From positions 11,385,023 to 11,449,022 of the forward strand of contig CM025856.1 in assembly GCA_003952965.2 (NCBI GenBank): 64,000 nucleotides of DNA, given 5' to 3'. The DNA comes from Morella rubra. Its lineage: Eukaryota; Streptophyta; Magnoliopsida; Fagales; Myricaceae. The position numbers and the translations under genes were made by a program. This document shows, one piece after another, positions 12,465 through 25,400 of this stretch. The notes beneath the pieces are model-generated. The model was given only the letters and a program-made list of their open reading frames with translations, was not told the origin of the DNA and made no database searches. Numbering within the stretch: position 1 is the first letter of the stretch; each line of letters begins with the position of its first letter.

Positions 12465-13479
12465 TAATTTTTTTTTAAAAAAAAAATTTCTTTCTTTTTT
12501 ATTTTTGTTTGTTTTGAGTTTCTTTTTAAATTTGTTTGCATGATATGAATTTAAAAATTTTAAAAATTGATTATATTTTATAAAATAATTAACTAAGACA
12601 TGACTATTTGACATGACATTTGACTGGACAATGCGCTGGCGTGATGCGTCATGCCGTTAAGGAACATGATTAAGGACTTATTTTTGAAACAGTATAAGTT
12701 CCAAGTATTAAAAATATATTTTTTATAAGCAAAGTGTGGTCAAAGGCCTATTTGTAGTAATTTTTGATTCCTAGCAATTTTTCTTATGCATAGCGTGCGA
12801 CTTATCTTTCATGTTCCTTATTTTAATATAGGGAGGGAATCCAAGTGGTGGTGGTGGTGTCAAAATTAAAAACATTTTTCTACAGGAAAACAGAAAGTAC
12901 CGGTGGTGGGCCTTAAAAAGTTCGGTGTGTTTTTTTTATGGTAACTTCAATCTTTTGGCAGTGACTCAACGGAAGTTCACCGGCATTAACGCCTGCATTC
13001 CCTACGACAGCATTATATCTTAATCCTCGGAGCCATAGCTTTAACTGCTAACGTGGGCCACGTGGCGTCGACTGAAACAATATGCGCGCTGCGCACCCGG
13101 CGTACTGTCTCTAATGAGCCTATCCCCTGTCTCACCAAGAAGCCGTAGATAATCATTTCTAATTTTTTCAGAATATCCTATCGTAACCCCATTTCTCCGT
13201 GCTTGAAAAACCCGAGCTTTCCTTTCGTGTCTCTTCCTGGGATTCGCAAAATCGCACCCTTAAATCTAACAGTTTCTAATTTTGGGAATAAAAATATGAA
13301 CCCTAGTTTCGGTGCTTCTAATAGTCTGAAATCAAAACTCTCCAAATTCACTGTCGTCCAGGCTTGAAGTCCTAAACTCGCAGCTCCTCTGAGCTTTTTC
13401 ACTGAACCAACAATTTTTAGCTCAGGTGAGGAGGCGGTGAACTACGGAAGAAAGGTGTAAGGTTGAGCTTCTTCCACGA
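12465..13479 (+). promoter_or_regulatory. Upstream/5' leader region of the 13.48-kb gene
   Basis: After a diverged AT-rich stretch (to about 12,830) base composition becomes less AT-rich. GC-richer DNA at 13,050-13,110 (ccacgtggcgtcgactg, containing a CACGTG G-box core) is followed by a likely 5' leader with no upstream ATG in a long frame. I see no strong TATA box close to the ATG. Promoter assignment is by position only. Confidence 0.35.
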
Positions 13480-16400
13480 ATGTCGGTGGAGAGGTCGTTT
13501 GAGGCATGGGAGGAGGTGCAGCGGCAAAGTCAGGACTTGGCGGATCGGCTTGCTCAGGGCTTCACTGGGTTGATTCAGTCCCACATGAGTCCTCACTCAT
13601 TTCCGTGGCCTAATCCTCAGAATTCGAAGCTCTTCGACCTTGAATTCCCGAGTCAGAGTTTTAGGGGCAGAGATTTTGGATTGGCCACGGACAATACCGG
13701 GAGTAATGGGGTGTTGGCGATTTTCGATATAGGAAATAGGATTGGACAGGCTGGGGCGGACTTTGGGGCGTGCTTGAATGGGTTGGTCCATCAGTTTTTC
13801 CGGAGACTGCCGGTGCCGTTTTGGCAGGAGGAGAACGTGGTGGCGGCGATGCGGGTGGATCTGGAAGGGACTAGACGGAGGAGCGATGTGGGTGTATCTA
13901 CGCAAAGGGAGTTGGGGTTGCTGACGGAGGGGTTGCCGGAATTTGGGTTTGCGGAGAATGGTAGTGGTGCTGACGGGTTGGTGGATGATGAAGTTGCTGG
14001 GCTTAATTTAAGGACAGCAGGACTACTGGGTAGACCTCAGGTTAGAGTTTTGAAGCTAATTTGATGACTGTATTCTTTGACGTATGCGAATTTTTCTGCT
14101 TGACATTTTTCAGGGGCTAATGGTAGCCAATAAATAGTAACTGTAGGTTTATAAATTGCTTCCAAAGGGATTGAATATGATATAAATTATTAAGTTAGGT
14201 GGATTAAGCAATTCTTATGAGAATTTGGCGTGGAAGAAAGTAGTTGATGATGTGCTATTCGTGGTGCATCCCGCAATTTGTAGCTTCGGTTGGAGTGTAT
14301 GTCACAATTAAGCCTACTCTTTTTATTTGAGCTCTCATTTATGGGAATTAGGGATGTGCATCCAAGGCCTGAAACCGACCGGCTGCCTGAGCGAGCTGAT
14401 TAGTTTTGGCTGGGCATATGCGTAGAAGGCTCGGGTTCGAGCCCAGATTTCACAAACCTGACATTTTTGGTTGAGGCTCGGGGAGATGGGCGCACTGCCT
14501 GGTCTCGACTCGATCCAATATGTTAATTAACATATATTAATTTTAAGTTATGTTATAATTTATATGAAATACAATAATGACTTGAAAAAAAATTAGTTGT
14601 CTGGAGAAGCCCTAAGAATTGCAAGTACATTTTTTTATTATATAAAAATCCAGTCCAATGAGCTACCTGAGCCTAGCCCACCTATCAAACCGTTTGCGGG
14701 CAGACCAAATTGGTCGGGTTCAGTTGGGCCACTTGAGGTATCTCAGTTGGATTGGTCGATCAGGCTGCCCCAAGTCCTAACTGTCAGGTTCTCAAGGCTC
14801 GATCTGATTTGTAATGACTCAAGAGAAGCGCTAGCCACATTTGCTCTTTAACTTCAAAAAAACTAGTCGAGGTTGCTCTTGAAGTTTCCTTGGAATTATT
14901 ATAAGGGTTTAGTTCAACCTTCTAGTAAGGTTCCAATGTGGGACTTGGCTTTTATAGAACTCATCTCTTATTATTTCTCTTGTATCATTCCATGTGAGGT
15001 TTGGGGTATCACACGATCCTTCAGTGCTCTCCCCTAATGGGAAATGGAATCAAATTTGCCATATAGAATCTCTATCTGTGGTAACTAACAGAAATGCTGC
15101 TTTAAGATGGGACGCTATCATGGTGTTAAGAGCATCATCTTGAAGACTGACCTAAACCACTTCCAAACTTCTTTATTTGGGATGCTATACATAAAATTTG
15201 AGTCTTGACTGCATGCAATTTAGAGACAAACCTGTGGTTTCTCATTAAGATTAACGACATACCTTGTTGTCAAATGCTTATTGGGCTAAAACCCAATGAT
15301 TGGTGACATTGCGTATTTATGCACAAATATGCATTGTATTGGACTTTATTTGATGCTGTTCACATTATATTTTATCAGTAGTAACAACTGTATAATATAT
15401 GAGGGAAACAAAATATACCATTGTGTGGTGAAACATACATACAACTGAAATTTTGGGTGGGTGAAATGGTTTAGGCATGGATTTATGAAGTTTACAAGTG
15501 GTGACGGGGGTTGTAAGTTTTCATTCAAAGGATAGAATGCCAAAGAGGCACTGCACCTTTTTATTATGGCTGTGGTATTCATTTCCTATTTGTACTTTAC
15601 AGTTAAAAATAAGTGTGCGGAGGCTCAGTTGTTATAATTTTTCTTGCATATTGCTGTCATTATGATTATTGTGCATACCGTCACTTATAGCTTAAGCCTT
15701 GTATTTTGTGTCCATTTCCTTACTTTTGAATCTCAGATTTTTGTTTGTTCCTTGCTTTAAGATTCAAGCATCTTTTTCCATTATATTGTTGATATTTTGC
15801 AGTAATTTATTTGCTGCGGGGGATTTTTCTCGAGTGCTGAAGGGATAGTTTTAACCTAGTAACTACTGCCAATTTTTGACAACTGTGTATCTATCCTCAG
15901 AATCCTAGAACTTAGAAAGGATGGTACAATTCAGAGTAACGGTGTTCTGGATTAATAGATAATCTCATCTATTGACATCTAGTGTGCCAAAATATGTAAA
16001 TAGTTTAATGCACAATCAAACCTTTAGGGCTAGCAATATGTATCAATTTAAAGTTCTTTTGAAGATATGGATGGATTACACCACGCTGCATTTTTGCAAG
16101 ATTTTGAAACTTATTGTTTCAAAGTGGCGAAAACTCTTCTTTAAATTCCCACAGCGACCTCGAGATACTTTTCACTTATCTTCTGCAAGTTTGAGACCTT
16201 ACTTCTGCGACTACTCCACTTTTGCAAGTCCTTATCTTGACAAAATCTTCACAGGTTTGGGAGGAAAAAGTTCTGGAGCATGTTATGGAACACATATACT
16301 AGTAGATAGGTGAGGGAAAAAAAGATAGTGGTATCTCATTAATAACTGTATGTTGCTTGGCATTTGAGATTGAAAATCAAACACTAGAAGAGCTGAAAAT

Positions 16401-19400
16401 TAAAAAAACTTAAAAGTTTGCAAATGGCTGGAAGGATTTTAGTTATCGAAGGTTATAGTTTGTTTTTGCTGCATAGGCAAGAGCTGGAAGGATTTTAGTT
16501 ATCCAAGCCTATATTTTGTTTGCGCTGCATAGGCTTGTGCCGTGCTGGGTATTCTCGTGAAAAGAAAGGAGAGAAAGATGATAGAAAGTGGCCCTCCAAG
16601 GATTATGTAGTCGACACATGTGGAAAATCAGTTGCCATCATGAGATCGATGAAAAACGAAATGATATAATAGAGCTTTTTAATATTTGAAAGTTGCAGTG
16701 ACATTGGTCATAGGGAGTCCAACAGGGTATGCTGTTAGCTAGAGAAACTTGATGGTTGAATTGGAAGATTTAAGCTTACAAAAATAAATACATAAATAAA
16801 GAAGAATTGGGGGATTTAAGTTGTAAATAGGTCAAAAAGAAGCTGCTAAAGAAGTTGAAAAATTAAATTTCCCTTGTATTGCATGTTCATAAGATAGTGA
16901 TATTGAGTTCTGCTGCAATTACTGTGGCCCATCTCTTCAACAATTTTTTAAATCTCAACATTATTGGTTTATTAGACTGATAATTACTTGTTAGTGATGA
17001 GAACATCTTGATCAATTAAAATAGTAGAGCACTTATGTGCTTATAGACTATTGAGGAGAGGTTCATTTAGTTTAACCACATCAAACATTGATGTGTTTCC
17101 TTTCTTTCTCTGATTGAATTTATTTAAGCTAAATTTGCAAAATTAGGAGGTGATACCTTGGTCTATATTGTTGGACGAGGATATAGGCTTAGTTGATGAA
17201 ACCAATTAATGAACAGTGGAAAATGCGGATCATGATTTACCAAGAAGCTTCTACTTTCTTTAGGAGGGGGAGATTGAAGCATTTGCTACTCTGAGTTGGT
17301 GAGCCAGTGGTTGGCTTTTGATTAAGTTTACTAAAGTGACACCCATGTCATGTGATGAAGTAAAAAAGGTTGACAGCTATCAAGACAGTGGTCACAGTAT
17401 TAGCTCGGTAGAAACAATGGGTGAAAGGAAGATCAGGTTTGAAGGATGAAGAATAGTTGATTTTCGGAAAGGTAGAGCTCTCTAGGGCCAACATAGAGAA
17501 AGTTCATTCTTTTTTATCAAGTTTATATAATCTGGGATACCTAATTTTATGAGGTTTATCCTGTTGCTGTCTCTGGGTTTGGTTCTCGCTGTTTCTAGCT
17601 AGTTTCTTTGGGTTTACTCGATGGTTTCTATTTTATTAAAGTGGACCATGGTATGGCTTTGATTTTGGCGAGTCGCTGACCCATCAGAAGGTATTCTTTC
17701 GCACTGGTGAGTCAGAGTTTGGTTTATGATACTTCGAAATTTTGGTTATTGCTTCATGGTTCCCTAGAGTGTCATCTTCTTCTTATGCTTCTTAGACTTT
17801 TTGTTTTCATAATTACTTTTTGATTATTGTTAGAGAATATATTCAAATAATAAAATATCTCCTTCTTCCTATCAGCTTAAGCTTTTGGGAAGATTGGAAG
17901 ATTCACATGGTATCAGAGCCAAGGTCTCAAGTTCGAAACCTGACTCCGCACTCTATCCCAATTTTAATAAAATATTACACGTGTTGGGCCTATTGGGCCA
18001 CCTCTTCCCATAGCCAATTGGTTTTGAGTTGATATGGTATCAAAGCAAAATACTTCTGGGCTTAGCCCACTTGTTTGTGTTCCCCAATGTTGTCCACGTG
18101 CATGGACCATGTTCATTCGGCCTGCACATGAGGGGGAGTGTTAGAGTCTCACATTGATTAAGGACCATTTAATCTTGTACTTCATATACTTATTGGGCCA
18201 CCTCTTCCCATTGCCAATTGGTTTTGGGATGAAACTTAATAATTATAAATTGATATTTGGAGATTTCCTTGTAGGTCTCGAGTTTTCTTGAGAATCCTAT
18301 TCTCACCATCCTAGCTTGATTATCATTTCTGTAGCTGACTGTAGTTCCCTCTTAGTAGCTGTGCTTAAATAGAGTAGGTAGCTTGAATGCCACTTTAGGG
18401 GTTGTAGACCACATGTTAATTGGATTTGACAAACTTTAGTTAAATGTTGTTTCATTTTTTTTTAGCAAGTCTTTTGTCATTTGGGAAATTGTCATATAGA
18501 TGAGTAGGAAACCTTCTAATCACAAGTTTTTTTGGGATGCTTTTTAGTGCGCTGTTGTGTCAACGCCAGGTAGATTTTTTGTCCAGTGTAGTGATGTTTG
18601 CTTAAAACTTGGTTTCATGTGCAGTTGTTTTGGAGAGTACCACCCAAAGATTTAGTTAAGGGATGTGTTCTACATAATGGAATCGAAGTTTTAAACAATC
18701 CACATTTTTCAATTCCCTGAGAGATGGGCATTAGAATTTTATTGATACTTGAAACTTGTAACATTTGTTAGTATCAAGTTTCATCCCAAAACCAATTGGC
18801 TATGGGAAGAGGTGGCCCAACAGGTATATGAAGCACAAGATTAAATGGTCCCTAATCAATGTGGGACTCTAACACTCCCCCTCACGTGCAGGCCGAATGA
18901 ACATGGTCCATGCATGTGGACAACACTGGGGAACACAAACAAGTGGGCCAAGCCAAGAAATATTTCGGCTCTGATACCATATCAAGTTTCATCTCAAAAC
19001 CAATTGGCTATGGGAAGAGGTGGCCTAACAGGTCTATAAAGCACAAGATTTAATGGTCCCTAATCAATGTGGGATTCTAACAGTTAGTACCGACCATCGA
19101 GCATGGCTATAGTTCTGTGTTGTCTATGAGAACCTCTTTCATTTCTGAAAATATGTTAGTTGCTATAGCTTTATCGTTTATGAGCTAGATGTAACTGGCA
19201 GGAGGAATACTTGCCAGTTTTTAATGACAGTCATTGTTTTTTAAAATTAATTAGTGAATGTTGGAATTTTATTTGATGCAGGGCATCATAAATATTACAT
19301 CAACTTATGATAGCAGAACACAAGATGTTGAGAGTTCTTTGGTTGCAAGGGGAGATTTATGGAGAGTAGAGGCATCGCATGGCAGCTCTACATCCGGAAA

Positions 19401-22400
19401 TGATAATTCCTCTCTCTTCCTTGTCCAGCTTGGGCCTGTGCTCTTTGTTCGCGATTCAACGCTTCTTCTGCCAGTCCATTTGTCCAAGCAGCATTTGCTT
19501 TGGTATGGCTATGACAGGAAGGTATGTTAAACTTTAGTTGTCCTACATTATGTTTTTCATACAACTTAGTTCCTTGAAGCATAGTTAAACATGATTATGC
19601 ATGCTTCACCAATTTGGTACGGCTATGACAGGAAGCTATGTTGAACTTTAGTTATCCTACATTTTGATTTGTGTGCAACTTAGTTCCTTGAAGCCTAATT
19701 AGATAAGGTCATGCATGCTTCACACCCTGAGATGATAGTACCACTGTCTAGAAGCCTTTTAGGGGATCATTTGAGGCTCTGGTGCAATTAAAGATCTCTT
19801 CCATGATTGATTGATTCACTTAGGAACTGCTTGAGCCAGCAGTTCGTTTTTGGTTGTAACAATTGTTGGACAATCTGCTTCAAGCTGCTGGAAGGAGCTT
19901 TTTTGCAAAATGATACCTGCTCAAGGATCATTTCCTTTTCTGGTTCTTCATCAGGTCGACTTGGCCTAGGAAAATAAGTTGGCTGATATCACTCACCTGA
20001 GTACGACTTCCCATTCACTAGTTCCTTTGAATGGAAGCAACCAAAAGAGGCTTTATTAAATCACTCATGTTGCACTCTTCTCTTTACTTTATTCCAAAGT
20101 TTTGAGGACTCATGCTGAAGACAAGATGCGATGGGTGAGATCTAAGAACGGTGTTTTCTCGGTGAAGTCCTAGTATTCGATTCTTGTTGGGGATCTCGAT
20201 GAGAGCTTGGAGACAGATTCTCTTTAGCCCCGCCTAGGGCGTCCTTCTTTGTTTGGGAAGCCATGGTGCCTTACCACTGACAACTTGAGGAGGAGGGGAG
20301 TGTACATGCTTGATTGGTGCTATCTTTGCAAATGTGATGGGGAGTCTGTTGAGCACATTTTGGTGCATTGTTTGGTTGCTAGGGAATTGTGGTCCTTAGC
20401 TCTCTATTATGGACTATGATGGGGTGATGCCTAGGAGGGTAGCTGATGTTTTGTTGTGCTGGAAAAGGGATTTTAAAGACCTTCGGGCCTTAGCTATTTG
20501 GAGAGTGATCCCTAGGGGAATTTATGGTGAGAGAGAAGTGGTGTTTTGAGGGTGTGGCTGTGTTTTATGGAAGTTTGAGGGAAAACTTTTTGACTTTTTG
20601 CAGTCTGTTGCCATGTGAGGTTTTTGCCATGCCTTTGGGTTCTCCCTTTTCGGAGTTTTTAGATTTCATTAGTTTTCTAGCTTGTTTGGTCTAGAGGTCT
20701 CAGTATAGTTCTTTGTACTGTTCTTCCATTCCTTTTTCTTTCAATAAAATTGCCTTACTTATAAAAAAAAAAAAACCACTCACGTTGCTACCGAATCACA
20801 TTGTGTCATTTTTTATTTGGCGACGCAAAAATGGTTTGTGCCTACTTTGCAATTGAGAATCTTCGCACGGAAAACGCTTCCAGCTCTGCTGGTAAGTCTT
20901 CCACGGAATAGCTTGCATGTTAAAGAACTTGAGGGCTTCGAAGTGGGTTTCTTGGTTTGGTTGAAGCTGTGTTATCTGCAAGAACATGTATTAATGCCTT
21001 TTATGGTTTATGATAATCATTGATTTGCTGTATGATAGAATTACATCTTAGATGCTTCTCCAGATTTGCCCTATCTTGGTTTGTCCTTATTTGTTCATTT
21101 GTTTGAATTTCAGAATGGGATGCACTCACTTTGTCCAGCTGTGTGGTCGAAGCATAGAAGGTGGCTTTTAATGTCAATGCTCTGCCTCAATCCTTTGGCT
21201 TGTGTAAGTTAATAACTTCTATGAGAACATGGCACTCAATAACTAAGTTATTTTGTCTTTGGTGGCTCCTTAACAGCGAAAGGTTTTGAACAGTCTTTCT
21301 GATGTTAGTTTAATTCAGATAGAGGTGTATGTTTGAGTTCTTTTTCATTGATGCTTCCTTTGTATTCGTAGGACTTGGATGGTCCTGCTTTCTGGCTTGC
21401 TTGCATGATTGAACTTGAGAGTTCTGGAGAAGGAAATTTAGTCTTTTGCTTGGCATGATTGAACTCAAGACCTAACCCAACCATGCCCTCCTATTTACCA
21501 TCTGAGCCAACCCAGAGTGTGAGGCATGACTGCTGAAAACATTGTTTTTAAGATTCCAGAACTATTTAATAAGTGGTGTGATAAAAAGAAAGTAGTATGA
21601 ACATTTATTCCCTGGTGATTGTTATCAACTGAAGTCCTGTAGTTATTTAAAAGTAGTCCAAGAATATAAACTAGAAAATGCGCAGAGGAACTATTTATAT
21701 GATAGTAAAGCGCGCAACAGTCATTCAAGTAGGTGTTCACAGGGAATGCAAAAATAGTAAGTAATTTCACTGGCCGTCTGATATTTTGGAACTTTTCGTA
21801 GTGAACGTGAACCTTGAAAGCAGTCTAGGAGCGAATTTGGTAGGAGCTGCTTGCCCAGTCAGAAAGCTAGGCTCCGTCAAAGGAGAAAGATCAAATCTCA
21901 GGCCAATAAGCTACGAAATGAATTAGACAATTGTGAAATCCCTCAACTCTATTTTTTGAAAATTAATATTTGCCAAAAGTGCTTTAGTGAACGCTGAATT
22001 TCTTGGAGATCCACTAAAATTTTACGTCCTGAGTTCTGATTGACTTCTAGATTTTATGGGGATTCGTTAGAATTATATGTACCGAGTACTGATTGACTGA
22101 CTGAAGCCATGAATGAAGGTCCCTCATTCTGTTTGGAAGTCAGTTTTTGCTATCATTTTCTTCTGAAGTTGAAGGGTCTGGAGTCATGTAGCCAAAATAA
22201 GTTTTGAAGATAAAATACAAGAAGAGTTGAAGCAGCATTTATTATTGCCAGCTTCTTGGGGTGAAGTTACTGATGCAATTTCTTCCTTGTCTTCTTCTCC
22301 TCCCCTCTCTCTACACAGTCATTTGTAGATTTACAGTTTCCAAACGGGCAGTTGACTTATGTCTCTGGTGAGGGGCTTACTACAAGTGCTTTCCTTCCTA

Positions 22401-25400
22401 TCTGTGGAGGCCTTCTACAAGCTCAGGGTCAATATCCAGGAGAAATGAGATTCAGCTTTTCTTGCAAGGTGAGATTGCAAGTGTGTAATGAACTATGGAA
22501 ATCGCAGTAAATTTGTGTTCTTGGGATCTAGATAGGAGCCTTGTACAATTTGCTTTTTCTTTATTTGGTATCTAACTGATTCTATAATTTATTGATAAGT
22601 TTAAGTTGGTGCGTGTGGGAAAGGGACCTAAGAACAACGTTTGAAATATTTTTCAGAATAAATGGGGAACACGCATCACACCTATGGTGCAATGGCCTGA
22701 CAAGTCATTTACGTTCAGTCTTGCACAAGCCTTGGCTTGGAAGAGATCTGGTCTCATGGTGAGGCCGACTATCCAATTCAGGTTAGGCTATCTGCCTTGT
22801 GTCTTTTTAGTCAACTATTGCATATGAGACTAAATGCATTAGCTCCAGCTGAACTTCCATTGAGTTGCACTAAAACTGCTTAAATTAAAATTTGAGTCAA
22901 TTTTACCTTGAAACTCTGAAGAAAGTGCAAATGGATCTGTATCTTAGGTTTGCATCTTAATTGATATTTGTTCATCTGAGAATCACATGAACTTGGATTA
23001 CATTGGGGGAAAAGTGTGGGGGTAAAAATTAAAGGGACCAATGGTCCCTTTTTTGGTCTGTGCCTGGCAAAACTTTCAAACTTCAATAAAGCTATGAACA
23101 AAGTCGGACATTGTTGGTCTGGAAAAGAAGTGAAACTGGGACTACATTTGCCATCTTGATGTTGTGGCATTGGAAGTGGATGTGGTTGGATCAGCAGAGC
23201 AAATTGGTGAGATTGACGAGGTTCTTGATCTCATTAGTATTGGCATCAAGGAAATCAAAACTTATATGGCATATCTTCTCAGCTTTATTGGCTGGCTTTC
23301 ACATCAAAGCTCACCACCTTATCTCTCTCTCTCTCTCTCAATTTTTTTGGGGGTTCTGGTAGTGTGACAGCACTGAGATTATATCCCTTTATTTTGTTTT
23401 TTTAGGGGAGAGAAGAGGAGATAGGAAAGACTTTTTGTTTTCATAATTACTTTTTGATTATTTTAGAGAATATATTCAAATAATAAAATATCTCTGATCC
23501 TATGGGGGAATTGGTATTCACATGGTACAGACCAGGGCGAAACCTGACTCCGCACTCTAGTCCCAATTAATATTACACGTGTTGGGCCTATTGGGCCACC
23601 TCTTCCTATAGCCAATTGGTTTTGGAGTTTGATATGGTATCAAAGCAAAATATTTCTGGGTGCCCACTTGTTTGTGTTCCCCATGTTGTCCATGCATGGA
23701 CCATGTTTATTCGGCCTGCACATGAGGGGGAGTGTTAGGTCTCACATTGATTAAGGACCATTTAATCTTGTACTTCATATACTTATTGGGCCACCTCTTC
23801 CCATTGCTAATTGGTTTTGGGATGAAACTTAATAATTATAAATTGATATTTGGAGATTTCCTTGTAGGTCTCGAGTTTTCTTGAGAATCCTATTCTCACC
23901 ATCCTAGCTTGATTATCATTTCTGTAGCTGACTGTAGTTCCCTCTTAGTAGCTGTGCTTAAATAGAGTAGGTAGCTTGAATGCCACTTTAGGGGTTGTAG
24001 ACCACATGTTAATTGGATTTGACAAACTTTAGTTAAATGTTGTTTCATTTTTTTTTAGCAAGTCTTTTGTCATTTGGGAAATTGTCATATAGATGAGTAG
24101 GAAACCTTCTAATCACAAGTTTTTTTGGGATGCTTTTTAGTGCGCTGTTGTGTCAACGCCAGGTAGATTTTTTGTCCAGTGTAGTGATGTTTGCTTAAAA
24201 CTTGGTTTCATGTGCAGTTGTTTTGGAGAGTACCACCCAAAGATTTAGTTAAGGGATGTGTTCTACATAATGGAATTGAAGTTTTAAACAATCCACATTT
24301 TTCAATTCCCTGAGAGATGGGCATTAGAATTTTATTGATACTTGAAACTTGTAACATTTGTGTAGGTATCAAGTTTCATCTTAAAACCAATTGGCAATGG
24401 GAAGAAGTGGCCCAAGAGGTATATGAAGCAGGTCCCTAATTGAAGGGGATGGCAGGCCGAGTGCTCTGGGAACGTGGCCATTATTATTTCGGCGATCATG
24501 TATTCAAGTTTCATGGATAATTGGCTATAATGGGAAGGTCAATGGCCTGGTAAAGGTTTACTTTCATGCTGAAGATTTAATGGTCGAAAATTCTAATATT
24601 GGGAGATTAAATTATGTACCTACTACCTCGAGGTTTGGCTATAGTTGATGTTTTGAGGATTGCATAACCTATGTTCAGAAAAGATGAAAATGGGTTGGAA
24701 AGTCTGCTTCTCTTTGGTTTATGATCTATATACGAACTGCCTCACAGGAGAGCAATAGTTCAAGAACCTTCTTTCAAGTTGCTATATTTATCGTTTATGG
24801 TAACTGTTTGCCAGTTTTTAATGACATCATTTTTTTTAAAATTAATTAGTGAATGTTGGAATTTTATTTGATGCAGGGCATCATAAATATTACATCAACT
24901 TATGATAGCAGAACACAAGATGTTGAGATTCTTTGGTTGCAAGGGGAGATTTATGGAAGTAGTAGAGCATCGCATGGCAGCTCTACATCCGGAAATGATA
25001 ATTTCCTTCTTTCCTTGTCCAGCTTGGGCCTGTGCTCTTTGTTCGCGATTCAACGCTTCTTCTGCCAGTCCATTTGTCCAAGCAGCATTTGCTTTGGTAT
25101 GGCTATGACAGGAAGGTATGTTAAACTTTAGTTGTCCTACATTATGTTTTTCATACAACTTAGTTCCTTGAGCATAGTTAAACATGATTATGCATGCTTC
25201 ACCAATTTGGTACGGCTATGACAGGAAGCTATGTTGAACTTTAGTTATCCTACATTTTGATTTGTGTGCAACTTAGTTCCTTGAAGCCTAATTAGATAAG
25301 GTCATGCATGCTTCACACCCTGAGATGATAGTACCACTGTCTAGAAGCCTTTTAGGGGATCATTTGAGGCTCTGGTGCAATTAAAGATCTCTTCCATGAT

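Larger units (their letters stand above)
17795..23428 (+). repeat. Tandem duplication copy 1 (contains exons 2-5)
   Basis: This 5.63-kb segment begins 'gactttttgttttcataatt' and recurs directly behind itself, starting at 23,429 with the same words. The interior (for example 20,976-23,330 against 26,520-28,870, offset about 5,542) is almost identical, with single-base changes. The edges are much more diverged and look mixed. The unit includes TRIM remnants, exons 2-5 and a LINE. High interior identity implies a very recent event, or two alleles laid in line by assembly. Confidence 0.85.

Noticed and set aside
13597..13905. 102-codon open frame on the minus strand
   Set aside because: It lies fully within exon 1 of the plus-strand gene, and its arginine/proline-rich content is the reflection of that exon.
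23030..23055. Near-perfect short palindrome (aaagggacca / tggtcccttt), also at about 28,572
   Set aside because: A 10-base hairpin in an intron with a following T-run; too short to claim a function in a plant gene.
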